Assembly (NCBI RefSeq): GCF_947504215.1
Contig: NZ_CANNGO010000004.1
Location: 1-64,000, forward strand
Reading direction: 5' to 3'
Origin: an uncultured Ruegeria sp.
Lineage (GTDB): Bacteria; Pseudomonadota; Alphaproteobacteria; Rhodobacterales; Rhodobacteraceae
Length of the DNA stretch: 64,000 bases
Part shown: positions 46,592-55,528 of the stretch, one piece after another
Layout: every line of letters starts with the position of its first letter
Numbering within the stretch: position 1 is the stretch's first letter
Made by a program: the position numbers and the translations under genes
Notes under the pieces: generated by a model
Database searches by the model: none
What the model was told of the DNA's origin: nothing
The model's input: the letters and a program-made list of their open reading frames with translations, nothing else

Positions 46592-47329
46592 ATGCGACGC
46601 GAAACGACCAACAGGATCCGCTTTGTACTTGAGGATATCCTGCCGCCGGTCGTGCGCGACAGCTCAGCATTCCACTGGCTGGCCCGCCGTGTCTGGGGAA
46701 CCCATATCACCCGTCTTGCTGAGTTTCGTGAGCGTGCGCCATATCTGACTGACGACGAGTATGAGGCACTCTATCGAGACCACCCGCGGGTTCATCAGGG
46801 AACTGACAACTCCGAAGCATGCATTGAGCGGATCGCAAAGGACGTTGTTGGTCAAAGCATCTGCGACGTTGGCTGTGGCACTGGTTTTCTATTGCAACGT
46901 GTCTTTACGGCACGCCCCGATATCGAAAAGATGACTGGTGTTGATTTTGTAATCGACGACGTCGCCACCATCGACAATATCGACTACGTCGCAGCACGTA
47001 TCGAAGATCTGCCATTTGACGATAACACCTTCGACACGGTGATCTGCACCCATGTGATCGAGCATCTTCTGGATTACCGCCGCGCCATTGCCGAACTCCG
47101 TCGTGTTGCTCGCAAGCGCGTCATCATTGTTGTCCCGTTGGAACGCGAATACCGGTACAGCTTCAACCCGCATTTCAACTTCTTCCCCTATACTCACAGC
47201 TTTCTTCGCGCGGTATATCCGAGCCCCGAAATACATGTCTGCGAGGACATCGGGCGGGACATTTACTACTGCGAAGACCTCGCAGAACAAACGGCGTCCG
47301 AGACACCGAAAAAGGATCAACCAGCATAA
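46592..47329 (+). CDS. Class I SAM-dependent methyltransferase
   Basis: A 245-residue methyltransferase of the UbiE/Methyltransf_11 type. The SAM loop [16 protein letters not shown], the [55 protein letters not shown] core and [19 protein letters not shown] are visible. The substrate is unknown. It has AAGGAAG just upstream of its ATG and follows a 260-base gap. Confidence 0.88.
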   Translation: MRRETTNRIRFVLEDILPPVVRDSSAFHWLARRVWGTHITRLAEFRERAPYLTDDEYEALYRDHPRVHQGTDNSEACIERIAKDVVGQSICDVGCGTGFLLQRVFTARPDIEKMTGVDFVIDDVATIDNIDYVAARIEDLPFDDNTFDTVICTHVIEHLLDYRRAIAELRRVARKRVIIVVPLEREYRYSFNPHFNFFPYTHSFLRAVYPSPEIHVCEDIGRDIYYCEDLAEQTASETPKKDQPA

Positions 47330-47534
47330 TAGTATCTACACCGGCAGTGGTGGTCTGGTCAGAGCTACATTTGACACGCTTCAAAAACTGGGCCGGGTTG
47401 CTATTGGCCGAGACAATCACAGTATACAACTGACCTGCGCTATCCGCCGCGCCCGCAGATCAAACAAAGTGTTGTACCTGCTTCCACCCGCTCATATCCT
47501 GCGCGTTCGAACACCTCCAAGCAGGACACATATA

Positions 47535-47957
47535 ATGACCGATCAAATTCCCCACCCCATGTCCCCACAAGATTGCCTTGTGGCGATCATGGTTGCGGTC
47601 TCTGCGTCAGATGAAACCATTCGCACCGCCGAGCTGGTCAAAATCGAAACTGCGGTCAACATGCTGCCGGTCTTTTCGGATTACGACATCGACCGCACCC
47701 GCCGCGTGTCGCAGATCGTGTTCGACCTGTTCGAACAAGAGGATGGGCTGGATGCCCTTTTTGGCCTGATCCGGGTCAACCTGCCCGAGCGTTTGAACGA
47801 AACCGCTTATGCACTGGCTTGCGACGTTGCTGCGGCTGACGGGTCACTGGCTGAAACCGAACTGCGCCTGTTGGAAGAAATCCGGTATGAATTGAATATC
47901 GACCGGCTGCACGCAGCCGCGATCGAGCGCGGTTCGCGGGCGCGTCACGTCGTCTGA
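47535..47957 (+). CDS. TerB-family tellurite-resistance-like protein
   Basis: A 140-residue all-helical protein with the TerB pattern: CLVAIMVAVSASDETIRTAELVKIETAVNMLP, then a second repeat ALACDVAAADGSLAETELRLLEEIRYEL with conserved acidic residues for metal binding. A role in tellurite resistance is family lore only; many such proteins are general stress or membrane-associated. ATG 47535 with AGGACA before it; the reading frame is open further upstream but lacks a ribosome site. Confidence 0.85.
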   Translation: MTDQIPHPMSPQDCLVAIMVAVSASDETIRTAELVKIETAVNMLPVFSDYDIDRTRRVSQIVFDLFEQEDGLDALFGLIRVNLPERLNETAYALACDVAAADGSLAETELRLLEEIRYELNIDRLHAAAIERGSRARHVV

Positions 47958-47959
47958 AT

Positions 47960-49438
47960 CTAACTTCCGTACAAAGCGCCCCATCGCTCTATCAATGCTC
48001 GTTGCAGCTTGCGTGATCTTCGGTTCCAGCTACGCGCGCCATCCGGGCGTTCTCGGGCCTCTCGCGGGATGGTGGCGCGGTGATCCATATCGGCGGTAAA
48101 AATGGCAAAAGCCAGGTCCGAGCCACTCGCAGTTGTCAGGAACCCGCCCAGCCCCGATACAAAATTCAGCGTCCCGGTTTTGGCATCCACGCGGATCGGG
48201 TGATCCTTGATCGGCTTGCCATTGGCATCGGTCAAAGAAAACGGCTTCAGCAACGGCCGCAGCGCACCCGTCTTCCGCGCAGCGACAAGCGCAGCCACCA
48301 AATCACCCGGTTTCATGCGCGAGGCATCGCCAAGCCCGGAATGATCCACCATCGCGACCCCTTCGACCCCGTAGGTCTCAGCGGCCCAGCGGTTCATCTC
48401 GGCGGCCGAATCCGCAAGGCTGTTGGGTGCAGCGCCCCGTGCGACCGACGCAGCAAGCCCCACCATTTCAGCGGTCAGGTTCGTCGAGTACTTCAGCATT
48501 CCGCGCAGGATACTGTCCAAAGAATCGCTCTGGTGCAGAACGAGTACATCTCCGCGCGATGTTTCGGTTGTCACCTGCACCCGGCCCAGAACGATTCCGT
48601 TTACCCGCGCCAATGTCTTGAACACATCACCAGCATACAGCGCGGGCTTGCGTACTGGTAACCACCGCGCGCCACCTTTGCCCAAGGCATCTTTTGCGAC
48701 GGTCCAGCGATCCTGGCGGGCACTCGGTTCGTAAGTATAGATCGGCAGTTTCCGGTCCTTGACCCGCATCCGCGCCATCTCAACCGACGGAGTATAATTC
48801 GCACTGCGCGCGTCCATGGTCACGTCATAACTCGTGGCCTCGCGTTTCCACTCGAAATGCACCCGGTTAAAGTTCAACGATATTCCACTGATCGCCGGGC
48901 TGTACCCGACATGATCCGGTTGCCCGGGATCCACGCTGAAAATATACGGCAGAGCGCCGTCATAGACCTTGAACGCCCCGCGCACCTCGGTCACGCCCAC
49001 TTTGCGCAAATCGGCCGCAATCTCGGCCAGAGCATCCGTATCCAGCAGCGGATCACCCCCGCCGACAAGGATAAGATCGCCCTTTAGAATTCCATTCTCA
49101 ATAGGACCATTCGCCATTAGCGTGGTTTCAAATCGATGCGTCGGCCCCAGAACATCCAGTGCGTAAAGGGCGGTCATCGCCTTGGCGACACTTGCCGGAG
49201 GCAATCCCTTTTCGTCCCCAAAAGCTTCCAACTGCGCTCCGGTTTTCACATCAGCCACGGCAAACACAACGTCACCCTTTAGACCCGCGGCTTTGATGAA
49301 CCGTTCGATGCCGCTCAGCTGTGGTCCACGCGCCTGCGGCCTCAAAGACACCAAGGGGGCTTGTGCCAAAGACGTGCCCGGGATCAGAGACGCCCCCAAT
49401 CCCCCCAGAAACAAACGACGTGAAATACGATCAACCAT
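47960..49438 (-). CDS. dacB: D-alanyl-D-alanine carboxypeptidase/endopeptidase, PBP4 type (DacB)
   Basis: A 492-residue penicillin-binding protein of peptidase family S13. N-terminal RRLFLGGLGASLIPGTSLAQ looks like a Tat signal (twin arginine). PPASVAKAMTALYAL holds the SxxK nucleophile, YSTNLTAEMVG the SxN box and VDAKTGTLNFVSG the KTG box. The large insert between SxxK and SxN is expected in PBP4. It trims or cleaves peptidoglycan cross-links in the periplasm. It is convergent with TerB (2 bases apart). Confidence 0.9.
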   Translation of the reverse strand: MVDRISRRLFLGGLGASLIPGTSLAQAPLVSLRPQARGPQLSGIERFIKAAGLKGDVVFAVADVKTGAQLEAFGDEKGLPPASVAKAMTALYALDVLGPTHRFETTLMANGPIENGILKGDLILVGGGDPLLDTDALAEIAADLRKVGVTEVRGAFKVYDGALPYIFSVDPGQPDHVGYSPAISGISLNFNRVHFEWKREATSYDVTMDARSANYTPSVEMARMRVKDRKLPIYTYEPSARQDRWTVAKDALGKGGARWLPVRKPALYAGDVFKTLARVNGIVLGRVQVTTETSRGDVLVLHQSDSLDSILRGMLKYSTNLTAEMVGLAASVARGAAPNSLADSAAEMNRWAAETYGVEGVAMVDHSGLGDASRMKPGDLVAALVAARKTGALRPLLKPFSLTDANGKPIKDHPIRVDAKTGTLNFVSGLGGFLTTASGSDLAFAIFTADMDHRATIPREARERPDGARSWNRRSRKLQRALIERWGALYGS

Positions 49439-49504
49439 GGGTCAATTAAAATCCCAGAGATCACAACCAAACAACCACTGAAATGCACTATGCGCCGGGT
49501 GTGG

Positions 49505-50125
49505 CTATTCCGGCAACACCCCATCGCCCCAACCGCCGCGCCCGCGAATTTCAGTCGAGCTGACATTGACCATAGGCACATTCACGAAACACCACGCCGG
49601 CGCAGCAGCCCGCCCAAGCAAATGCCGTGCTTGCCCGTCAATTCTATACTGTGCATATGCACGCGCCGCCGGAGACATCCGGGCCGAAATCCGATCCCCC
49701 GGCCGCGCCACCACGCCCACCGGTACGCTGTCCATGATCTGTCGCCAGTCCTTCCAATGGTGAAACTGCGCCAGATTGTCGGCACCCATCAGCCAGACAA
49801 ATCGGACCTGCGGATAAAGCCTTTGCAACACCGCCAGCGTATCCGCCGTCGCCCGCGTCCCCGTCAGCGCTTCGATATCCGTCACCTCGACCCGTGGATG
49901 CTGCATCACGGCCTTCGCGGCGTCTATGCGCCGCGCCAACGGAGCAGGGCCCCGTTCCTTCAACGGATTGCCTAGCGACACCAACCACCACACCCGATCC
50001 AGGCCAAACGCCTTCATCGCCTCGCGCGTCACATGCACATGCCCCTGATGCGGCGGATCAAAAGACCCGCCGAACAGCCCAACAACCTGCCCGGGCCGCG
50101 CATATGGAATGGCGTTTCGCAACAT
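49505..50125 (-). CDS. nadD: Nicotinate-nucleotide adenylyltransferase NadD
   Basis: A 206-residue enzyme joining nicotinate mononucleotide and ATP in NAD synthesis. [17 protein letters not shown] is the nucleotidyltransferase GGSFDP-H-GH motif; [14 protein letters not shown] and the C-terminal [11 protein letters not shown] (ISSTxIR) are diagnostic. I chose ATG 50125 ([16 protein letters not shown]); a TTG at 50161 overlapping the MOSC stop is an alternative start. Confidence 0.95.
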   Translation of the reverse strand: MLRNAIPYARPGQVVGLFGGSFDPPHQGHVHVTREAMKAFGLDRVWWLVSLGNPLKERGPAPLARRIDAAKAVMQHPRVEVTDIEALTGTRATADTLAVLQRLYPQVRFVWLMGADNLAQFHHWKDWRQIMDSVPVGVVARPGDRISARMSPAARAYAQYRIDGQARHLLGRAAAPAWCFVNVPMVNVSSTEIRGRGGWGDGVLPE

Positions 50126-50157
50126 CCCTAGCTGATGTTCAGAACTGGGGGGTGTTG

Positions 50158-50625
50158 TCAATCAACAGGTTGCAGCACATCCCCCAGCCTGACGCGACCG
50201 GGCTGCACCACCTCGGCACACCAGCCGCCATGCCCGCGCACTGCGGAATAGCCCCCCTTGCCAAAGGCTTCCTCCATTCGACTGCACGGCGCACAAATCA
50301 GGGTGATGCGCAAAATCGCATCCCCCACCTGCACCTCGCGCCCCTTTAGCGCCGCCAGATTGATCCCCGAAACCACCAGATTGCGTCGCAGAACGTCTGG
50401 TGTGACTGGCCCCCGCCCCATGTAAGACCCAATCGCCGACAGATGCTCTTTCTGGATCAACGTCACTGCTCGTTTGCCTGCACGGCCTCGGTCGCCATCG
50501 AACCCGTCGGCTGAAACCATGGCCGCGTCCGCAACCTCCATCCTACGACGCCGCTCTGGCCGCAGACCGATCCAGTCAATTTGCCCGGACTTGGCCCAAC
50601 CAGAAATGAGTTCTTTTAACGACAT
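50158..50625 (-). CDS. MOSC domain-containing protein
   Basis: A 155-residue beta-strand-rich protein with the MOSC core: [19 protein letters not shown], the [32 protein letters not shown] pattern and the cysteine segment [13 protein letters not shown], then [16 protein letters not shown] domains bind molybdenum cofactor in related enzymes. It abuts nadD (3 bases apart), suggesting co-transcription. Confidence 0.9.
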   Translation of the reverse strand: MSLKELISGWAKSGQIDWIGLRPERRRRMEVADAAMVSADGFDGDRGRAGKRAVTLIQKEHLSAIGSYMGRGPVTPDVLRRNLVVSGINLAALKGREVQVGDAILRITLICAPCSRMEEAFGKGGYSAVRGHGGWCAEVVQPGRVRLGDVLQPVD

Positions 50626-51003
50626 TCAAACACCGAGCTTATCGACTACAAAATAAATCAGGCAGCAAGAAATTATCACGTCCGGCAGCATGCGCCTGAA
50701 TGCGTTCAACCAATACTTTCGAAAGGCAATATCTTGTGGGCTGTTATTGGCATTCGAGGCCGGTACCGGGATGCGAATATGATCTGCGGGTGAAACGGGT
50801 TTGTCGTAAATCTGTGACTGCGCGTAAACTACATCAGACCAGAACCTAGCGATGCGGAACATGGCAAAAAAGGCTAAGGCAAGCACGATCAAATCTGCAA
50901 ACAATGTCACGAATTCCTTTGGTACCTGCAATATCTTCATCTCCTCAATGATCTCCACCGATACTCTTTTCCGGCGCAATGGGAAACACTTACCGCGCAC
51001 CAC
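50626..51003 (-). CDS. Hypothetical protein with two membrane segments
   Basis: A 125-codon reading frame with hydrophobic stretches VTLFADLIVLALAFFAMFRIARFW and MLPDVIISCCLIYFVVDKLG separated by a polar loop. It stops exactly one base before MOSC begins. The start is doubtful: GTG at 51003 or an ATG at 50940 directly on a GAGGAG. No domain recognised. Confidence 0.55.
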   Translation of the reverse strand: MVRGKCFPLRRKRVSVEIIEEMKILQVPKEFVTLFADLIVLALAFFAMFRIARFWSDVVYAQSQIYDKPVSPADHIRIPVPASNANNSPQDIAFRKYWLNAFRRMLPDVIISCCLIYFVVDKLGV

Positions 51004-51092
51004 CTAGTCCACCAAACCATATCCATTGCCCCCACCCAAACCATCCGCTATCACACCGTCCAACCTGAATTCCCCGACCCAAAGGACGCGAC

Positions 51093-52748
51093 ATGGCCGC
51101 CTATCAATATGTCTACCACATGCAAGGTGTCTCAAAGACCTATCCAGGTGGCAAGAAGTGCTTTGAAAACATCCACCTGAGCTTTCTGCCCGGCGTGAAA
51201 ATCGGTGTCGTCGGCGTCAACGGCGCCGGTAAATCGACGCTCATGAAGATCATGGCGGGGCTCGACAAGGACTTTACGGGTGAGGCTTGGGCCGCCGAGG
51301 GTGCCAAGGTCGGCTATCTGCCGCAGGAACCGAAACTGGATGAAACCCTCAGCGTTCGTGAAAACGTCATGCTGGGCGTGGCCGAAAAAAAGGCGATCCT
51401 TGATCGTTATAACGAACTGGCGATGAACTACAGCGACGAAACCGCTGATGAGATGGCCAAGCTGCAGGACGAGATCGACAGCCAGAACCTGTGGGATCTC
51501 GACAGCCAGATCGACGTTTCAATGGAGGCCCTGCGCTGCCCCGCCGACGACGCAAACATCGCCTCCCTCTCGGGGGGTGAAAAACGCCGCGTCGCGCTGT
51601 GCAAACTGCTGCTCGAAGCGCCTGACATGTTGCTGTTGGACGAACCGACCAACCATCTGGACGCGGAAACCATCGCCTGGCTGCAACAGCACCTGATCGA
51701 CTACAAGGGCACCATCCTGATCGTCACCCACGACCGTTATTTCCTCGACAGCATTACCGGCTGGATTCTCGAACTCGACCGGGGCCGCGGCCTGCCTTAC
51801 GAGGGCAACTATTCCGCATGGCTGGAACAAAAGGCCAAACGGCTGGAGCAGGAAGCGCGTGAGGACAAGTCCAAGCAGAAGACCCTGCAGCGCGAACTGG
51901 ATTGGATGCGTCAGGGTCAAAAGGCCCGTCAGGCCAAATCCAAGGCCCGGATCAACGCCTATAATGAGCTCGCTGAACAGTCCGAACGCGAAAAACTTAC
52001 CCGCGCCCAGATCGTCATCCCCAATGGCCAGCGCCTTGGCGGCAAGGTGATCGAGGTCGAGGGCCTGTCGAAACACATGGGCGACAAGCAACTGATCGAA
52101 GGGCTGGACTTCGCCCTGCCCCCCGGCGGCATCGTCGGCGTCATCGGCCCCAACGGTGCCGGTAAATCGACGCTGTTCAAGATGCTGACCGGTCAGGAAC
52201 AGCCCGACAGCGGCACCATCACGCTCGGCGACACGGTCGAGCTGTCCTATGTCGACCAGTCCCGCGACGACCTCAAGGACAACGATACCGTATGGGAGGC
52301 GATCACCGGTGGTGCCGAGATCATTCAGCTGGGCGACGCGCAGGTCAATTCCCGCGCCTATTGCTCGTCCTTCAACTTCAAGGGCGGCGACCAGCAGAAA
52401 AAGGTCTCGCTGCTGTCAGGCGGCGAACGCAACCGCGTCCACATGGCCCGTCTGTTGAAAGAGGGCGGCAACGTCTTGCTGCTCGACGAACCGACCAACG
52501 ATCTGGACGTCGAAACCCTGCGCGCCCTGGAAGACGCGCTGGTCGATTTCGCCGGCTGCGCCGTCGTCATCTCACACGACCGCTTCTTCCTCGACCGGAT
52601 CTGCACGCATATCCTCGCCTTCGAGGGCGACGCCCATGTGGAATGGTTCGAGGGCAATTTCGAAGATTACGAAGAGGACAAAAAACGCCGTCTGGGACCG
52701 GATGCGCTGGAGCCCAAGCGGTTGAAGCATAAGAAGTTTGCGAGGTGA
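51093..52748 (+). CDS. ettA: Energy-dependent translational throttle protein EttA (ABC-F)
   Basis: A 551-residue cytoplasmic ATPase with two ABC domains and no membrane part. The first has GVNGAGKST, LSGGEKRRVALC and LLLDEPTNHLD; the second GPNGAGKST, LSGGERNRVHMA and LLLDEPTNDLD. A charged linker (EQEAREDKSKQKTLQRELDW) joins them. It binds the ribosomal E site and gates the first elongation steps according to ATP/ADP level. The N-terminus (AYQYVYHMQGVSKTYPGG) is typical of EttA. Confidence 0.95.
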   Translation: MAAYQYVYHMQGVSKTYPGGKKCFENIHLSFLPGVKIGVVGVNGAGKSTLMKIMAGLDKDFTGEAWAAEGAKVGYLPQEPKLDETLSVRENVMLGVAEKKAILDRYNELAMNYSDETADEMAKLQDEIDSQNLWDLDSQIDVSMEALRCPADDANIASLSGGEKRRVALCKLLLEAPDMLLLDEPTNHLDAETIAWLQQHLIDYKGTILIVTHDRYFLDSITGWILELDRGRGLPYEGNYSAWLEQKAKRLEQEAREDKSKQKTLQRELDWMRQGQKARQAKSKARINAYNELAEQSEREKLTRAQIVIPNGQRLGGKVIEVEGLSKHMGDKQLIEGLDFALPPGGIVGVIGPNGAGKSTLFKMLTGQEQPDSGTITLGDTVELSYVDQSRDDLKDNDTVWEAITGGAEIIQLGDAQVNSRAYCSSFNFKGGDQQKKVSLLSGGERNRVHMARLLKEGGNVLLLDEPTNDLDVETLRALEDALVDFAGCAVVISHDRFFLDRICTHILAFEGDAHVEWFEGNFEDYEEDKKRRLGPDALEPKRLKHKKFAR

Positions 52749-52753
52749 TTTGA

Positions 52754-53524
52754 TTGGAAAAAAACAATCTAAGAAAATACATCCATTTTGGCGCAGTATT
52801 GCTTTTCGTTCGAAGCAATGCAGAGGATAGTTTGCCCTACATCGGAGAGGGATCTATCCAACAAAATTTGGAACGAGTATTTAGTTACATCGAAGAACTA
52901 AATCTCAAAGTTTCAAACAACGCGTCTAAAAAACTCAAAGAAATGAAGGCGGAATTTGACAACAAATATAATGATGGTTCGAACTTAGAGGCTCCCGACG
53001 GCAAGGCACTATTTGAGGAGATCAATGTTCTACAAAGAGTTATACTCGCGGAAGCAGAAGAACTATCCGCGTTCTTTCCAGATGAGAGAAGATACAATAC
53101 CGACCTATTGTTCGAAGATATCTCTGGCATATTTGGCCGAGAAACTTTTGCGCGCTTGCCAGAAAACGCCCAAAATGACTTCCAAGAAGCTGGAATGTGC
53201 CTAGTCCTTGAGCGCGGCACGGCGGCTGCATATCACCTCATGCGCGGCTCCGAATGTTGCCTAAAACAACTGTACTTTTCTGTTATCAAACAGAAAAGAC
53301 TGGACAAACCGATGTGGGGCCCAATGGTAAAGGCACTAGAAGGTCGAAAAGCGCTTGACGATGCGTTGAGCGGAACTTTGGACAATTTCAGGAGCGGGTT
53401 TAGAAACCCGGTGGCGCACCCCGACAAGTTTTATACGATTGACGAAGCTCAAGACCTATTAGGCACAACCACCCAACTTGTTTCCTTGATTGCTAACCAC
53501 AACAAGTACGCACCGCCGAAATAA
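52754..53524 (+). CDS. AT-rich hypothetical protein with HEPN-like R-x4-H motif
   Basis: A 256-residue protein. Its C-terminal ~100 residues are helical and contain GFRNPVAHP (Arg217 ... His222), the R-x4-6-H motif of HEPN domains, preceded by AAYHLMRGSECCLKQLYF, which resembles the helix before the motif in HEPN proteins. The N-terminal ~130 residues (coiled-coil-like LKVSNNASKKLKEMKAEFDN) are unassigned. The likely start is TTG at 52754 with GAGG 8 bases upstream, six bases after the ettA stop. Base composition is much more AT-rich than ettA. HEPN proteins are often RNases in toxin or abortive-infection systems; that role is inference. Confidence 0.6.
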   Translation: MEKNNLRKYIHFGAVLLFVRSNAEDSLPYIGEGSIQQNLERVFSYIEELNLKVSNNASKKLKEMKAEFDNKYNDGSNLEAPDGKALFEEINVLQRVILAEAEELSAFFPDERRYNTDLLFEDISGIFGRETFARLPENAQNDFQEAGMCLVLERGTAAAYHLMRGSECCLKQLYFSVIKQKRLDKPMWGPMVKALEGRKALDDALSGTLDNFRSGFRNPVAHPDKFYTIDEAQDLLGTTTQLVSLIANHNKYAPPK

Positions 53525-53539
53525 GCAAGTTTAGCAAGC

Positions 53540-53562
53540 GTAGGATGAGGTTTCACCCCATC
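53540..53562 (+). repeat. REP element A (GTAG-headed, plus orientation)
   Basis: GTAGGATGAGG-TTTCA-CCCCATC: a GTAG head followed by a near-perfect hairpin (GATGAGG/CCCCATC, one mismatch). It pairs with REP B at 53643 in opposite orientation. Confidence 0.7.
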
Positions 53563-53642
53563 TCTCACTCAACGATCATACCCGAACACCCGCACGATCT
53601 GTTCCCGCGTACAAACCAATTCCAAACTCCAAACTCTCAAAT

Positions 53643-53665
53643 GATGGGGTGAAACCCCATCCTAC
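53643..53665 (-). repeat. REP element B (GTAG-headed, minus orientation)
   Basis: On the minus strand GTAGGATGGGG-TTTCA-CCCCATC, a perfect 7-bp hairpin with GTAG head, differing from REP A at one base. A and B together form an inverted REP pair of about 126 bp (a REPIN/BIME-like unit). The RAYT remnant's stop codon (complement of 53662-53664) is inside this element. Confidence 0.7.
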
Positions 53666-54324
53666 GGCTCTCCGAACGTGCCGTCGGTGACCACACCGCT
53701 CCACTTCGGATCAACCCGGCCTGCGCGAATATCGCGATGGATTGACGAATACGGCCAATCGATCGGTTGCTCCACCAACCCATACTTGACCGGGGCACCG
53801 CCCGTTCTCGCCTCGAAATGTCCACTGGACGTTTCGCCACCTGCGGCGGACCAGCGCTCACCCCCAACAATACGCCATGTGATTCCGGTAATCCCGTTCG
53901 CCCCGGATGGTGTGCTCCCAAAACCGGCGTTGCCAAACAGGCGCTTCGCGTTTGTCCTGCCGTAGGCCGGGCTTCAGCCCGGCATATTTGCCAGAAGTCA
54001 CAACGGGCAGTTCTTTGGGCGTGGCTGCCGGGCTGAAGCACGGCCTGCGACTCGCCTTGTTAACACCCATGGTAAACCTCGATTTAATCGCACCCCACCG
54101 CACGGAATATCCGCATCCCCTGCCGGCAAAGTCCAAACCGCGTGCAGATGATCCGGTAACACAACAAACACGTTGCACCAGAACGGCCGCTCCCTCTGCG
54201 TCATCGCAAAGGCCGCCCTCAAATGTGCCACCTCCAGCGTCAACAGGTCCGACGACCGGTCAGCCAATGCCATGATAAAGAAATAGGTTGCCCCGGGAAT
54301 GAGAACACGCCGATAATTGCTCAT
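53662..54324 (-). pseudogene. REP-associated tyrosine transposase (RAYT), frameshifted
   Basis: The gene begins MSNYRRVLIPGATYFFIMALADR with VFVVLPDHLHAVWTLPAGDAD, the RAYT start including the HUH metal-binding motif (here HLH). Near 54100 the frame shifts: the continuation RWGAIKSRFT ... REAPVWQRRFWEHTIRGERDYRNHMAY is in the next frame. A second shift near 53870 leads to the C-terminal VEQPIDWPYSSIHRD and RAGRVDPKWSG in a third frame. A REP pair of 87 bp (53962-54048) is inserted within the coding region between KSRFT and REAPVWQ. The transposase is therefore dead, but its REP family remains visible around it. Confidence 0.8.
53962..54048. repeat. Inverted REP pair (REPIN-like) inserted in the RAYT gene
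   Basis: REP C at 53962-53983 reads GTAGGCCGGGCTTCAGCCCGGC on the plus strand. REP D at 54027-54048 reads GCAGGCCGTGCTTCAGCCCGGC on the minus strand (two mismatches). Both have the head plus hairpin form of REPs A/B but a different stem. The unit keeps the reading frame open across it. Confidence 0.75.
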
Positions 54325-54373
54325 ACCGCCCCATCAACCAAACCCGGCTTAAGAACAGTAAACCAGCGCGCGC

Positions 54374-54736
54374 CTAACCCCGAAACCCAAACTCCGTCAC
54401 ATAGACCCGCGGAGACATCCCGCCGAACAGATCGCGCAGCTTCTCGAGCTCGGCCTCGGGCCCATTCAACTCGACCCCGGTGATCTCCACCAGTGCCTGC
54501 GTGCTTTCAAAGATTTGGCTGCCCACCTCCATATGCCGGATCACCGCATCGGCGCTGTCATAATCCTCCCGCGACACCGCCGTGCCATCGGCCCCAAAAC
54601 TATAGGCGGAGGCCAAATGGCCGGTCTCTTTCTTTCGCAGGTCAATCATCTCGGCACAGTTCTTGCGAAAGGCAGCGGCATTCGCGGCAGGTACCAAAAA
54701 ATATCCGATGACGGTTACAATCTGCGGGACGGGCAT
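54374..54736 (-). CDS. Small ABM-like hypothetical protein
   Basis: A 120-residue protein (MPVPQIVTVIGYFLVPAANA) with pattern FRKNCAEMIDLRKKETGHLASAYSFG then YDSADAVIRHMEVGSQIFE, suggesting a dimeric ferredoxin-like fold as in antibiotic-biosynthesis monooxygenases. The assignment is by pattern only. ATG 54736 has GGAGG 8 bases upstream. Confidence 0.7.
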   Translation of the reverse strand: MPVPQIVTVIGYFLVPAANAAAFRKNCAEMIDLRKKETGHLASAYSFGADGTAVSREDYDSADAVIRHMEVGSQIFESTQALVEITGVELNGPEAELEKLRDLFGGMSPRVYVTEFGFRG

Positions 54737-55141
54737 AAGAGTTCCTCCAACATATCGATTAAGAAAGACCTCGCTATCGTATCCTCGTTCTCTGCAGATA
54801 CAAAAACTGATCCTGGCATGACGCACGATCCATAGCTCGCAAAACCGTCGTCTGAATTGCAATCCACAGCTTCAAACTGTCGCAATTCAGTATCTTTATG
54901 ACACTTAGATTCACGGCAGATTGCGTCGGCGGATTCTTGTGCAAAACCAACGATTGGCCCTCAAACCCTTGTACAAACCGCACAAATTACCTTGTCACAC
55001 GCAGTTCTCAATGCCATATCAAGGGCGCTTACGTTTTTCTATTCGACCTACTGTCTCCGATTCCGGCGCTCAGTCTATCGATACAGACAACGACGCCGGG
55101 CTGCCGCAACACCGTGGGTAGCACTTATAGGAGATCTCGGA
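54737..55141. other. 405-base intergenic region; probable long leader of the cold-shock gene
   Basis: No protein gene is supported. The region separates the minus-strand ABM-like gene from the plus-strand cold-shock gene. Long untranslated leaders are usual for cspA-type genes and act as temperature-responsive RNA, so part of this stretch is probably the leader. I could not identify a defined thermometer structure by eye. Confidence 0.4.
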
Positions 55142-55348
55142 ATGCCTACAGGCACCGTAAAATGGTTCAATACCACAAAAGGCTTCGGCTTTATCGCACC
55201 TGAAGATGGTGGCAAAGACGTGTTTGTGCACATCTCGTCCGTCGAACGTTCGGGCCTTACCGGTCTCGCCGACAACCAGAAAGTCACGTACGAGCTGCGC
55301 GCTGGACGTGACGGTCGCGAAAGCGCCGACGACATCCAGCTTGTCTAA
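55142..55348 (+). CDS. Cold-shock protein (CspA family)
   Basis: A 68-residue single cold-shock domain: [36 protein letters not shown] holds both RNP motifs (KGFGFI and VFVHI). It binds single-stranded RNA or DNA and acts as an RNA chaperone. ATG 55142 has AGGAG at 55129-55133, and a strong terminator follows. The genome copy number of such genes is usually several; which paralogue this is cannot be told. Confidence 0.95.
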   Translation: MPTGTVKWFNTTKGFGFIAPEDGGKDVFVHISSVERSGLTGLADNQKVTYELRAGRDGRESADDIQLV

Positions 55349-55355
55349 GCTTTTG

Positions 55356-55385
55356 AAAGGGTGAGGTTTTTCCTCGCCCTTTTTC
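55356..55385 (+). terminator. Rho-independent terminator of the cold-shock gene
   Basis: AGGGTGAGG (55358-55366) pairs with CCTCGCCCT (55372-55380) including one G-T, loop TTTTT, flanked by AA and followed by TTTCT. It lies 8 bases after the cold-shock stop. Confidence 0.9.
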
Positions 55386-55528
55386 TTTGGAGACATAACT
55401 CCTCGCGGCCGTCAGTGTGGCCCGCGGAATACATCACTTTTCGGTTATCCTTGCCCTGCAATTGACCAGATAGGCTATCATTCTCAAACTACGGCAATGA
55501 TTTATTTGGCAATTTTGTGAGGACCATC

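Noticed and set aside
46332..46670. N-terminal extension of lysyl-tRNA synthetase by 113 codons
   Set aside because: The extra residues do not resemble synthetase sequence, and a plausible ribosome site precedes the ATG at 46331.
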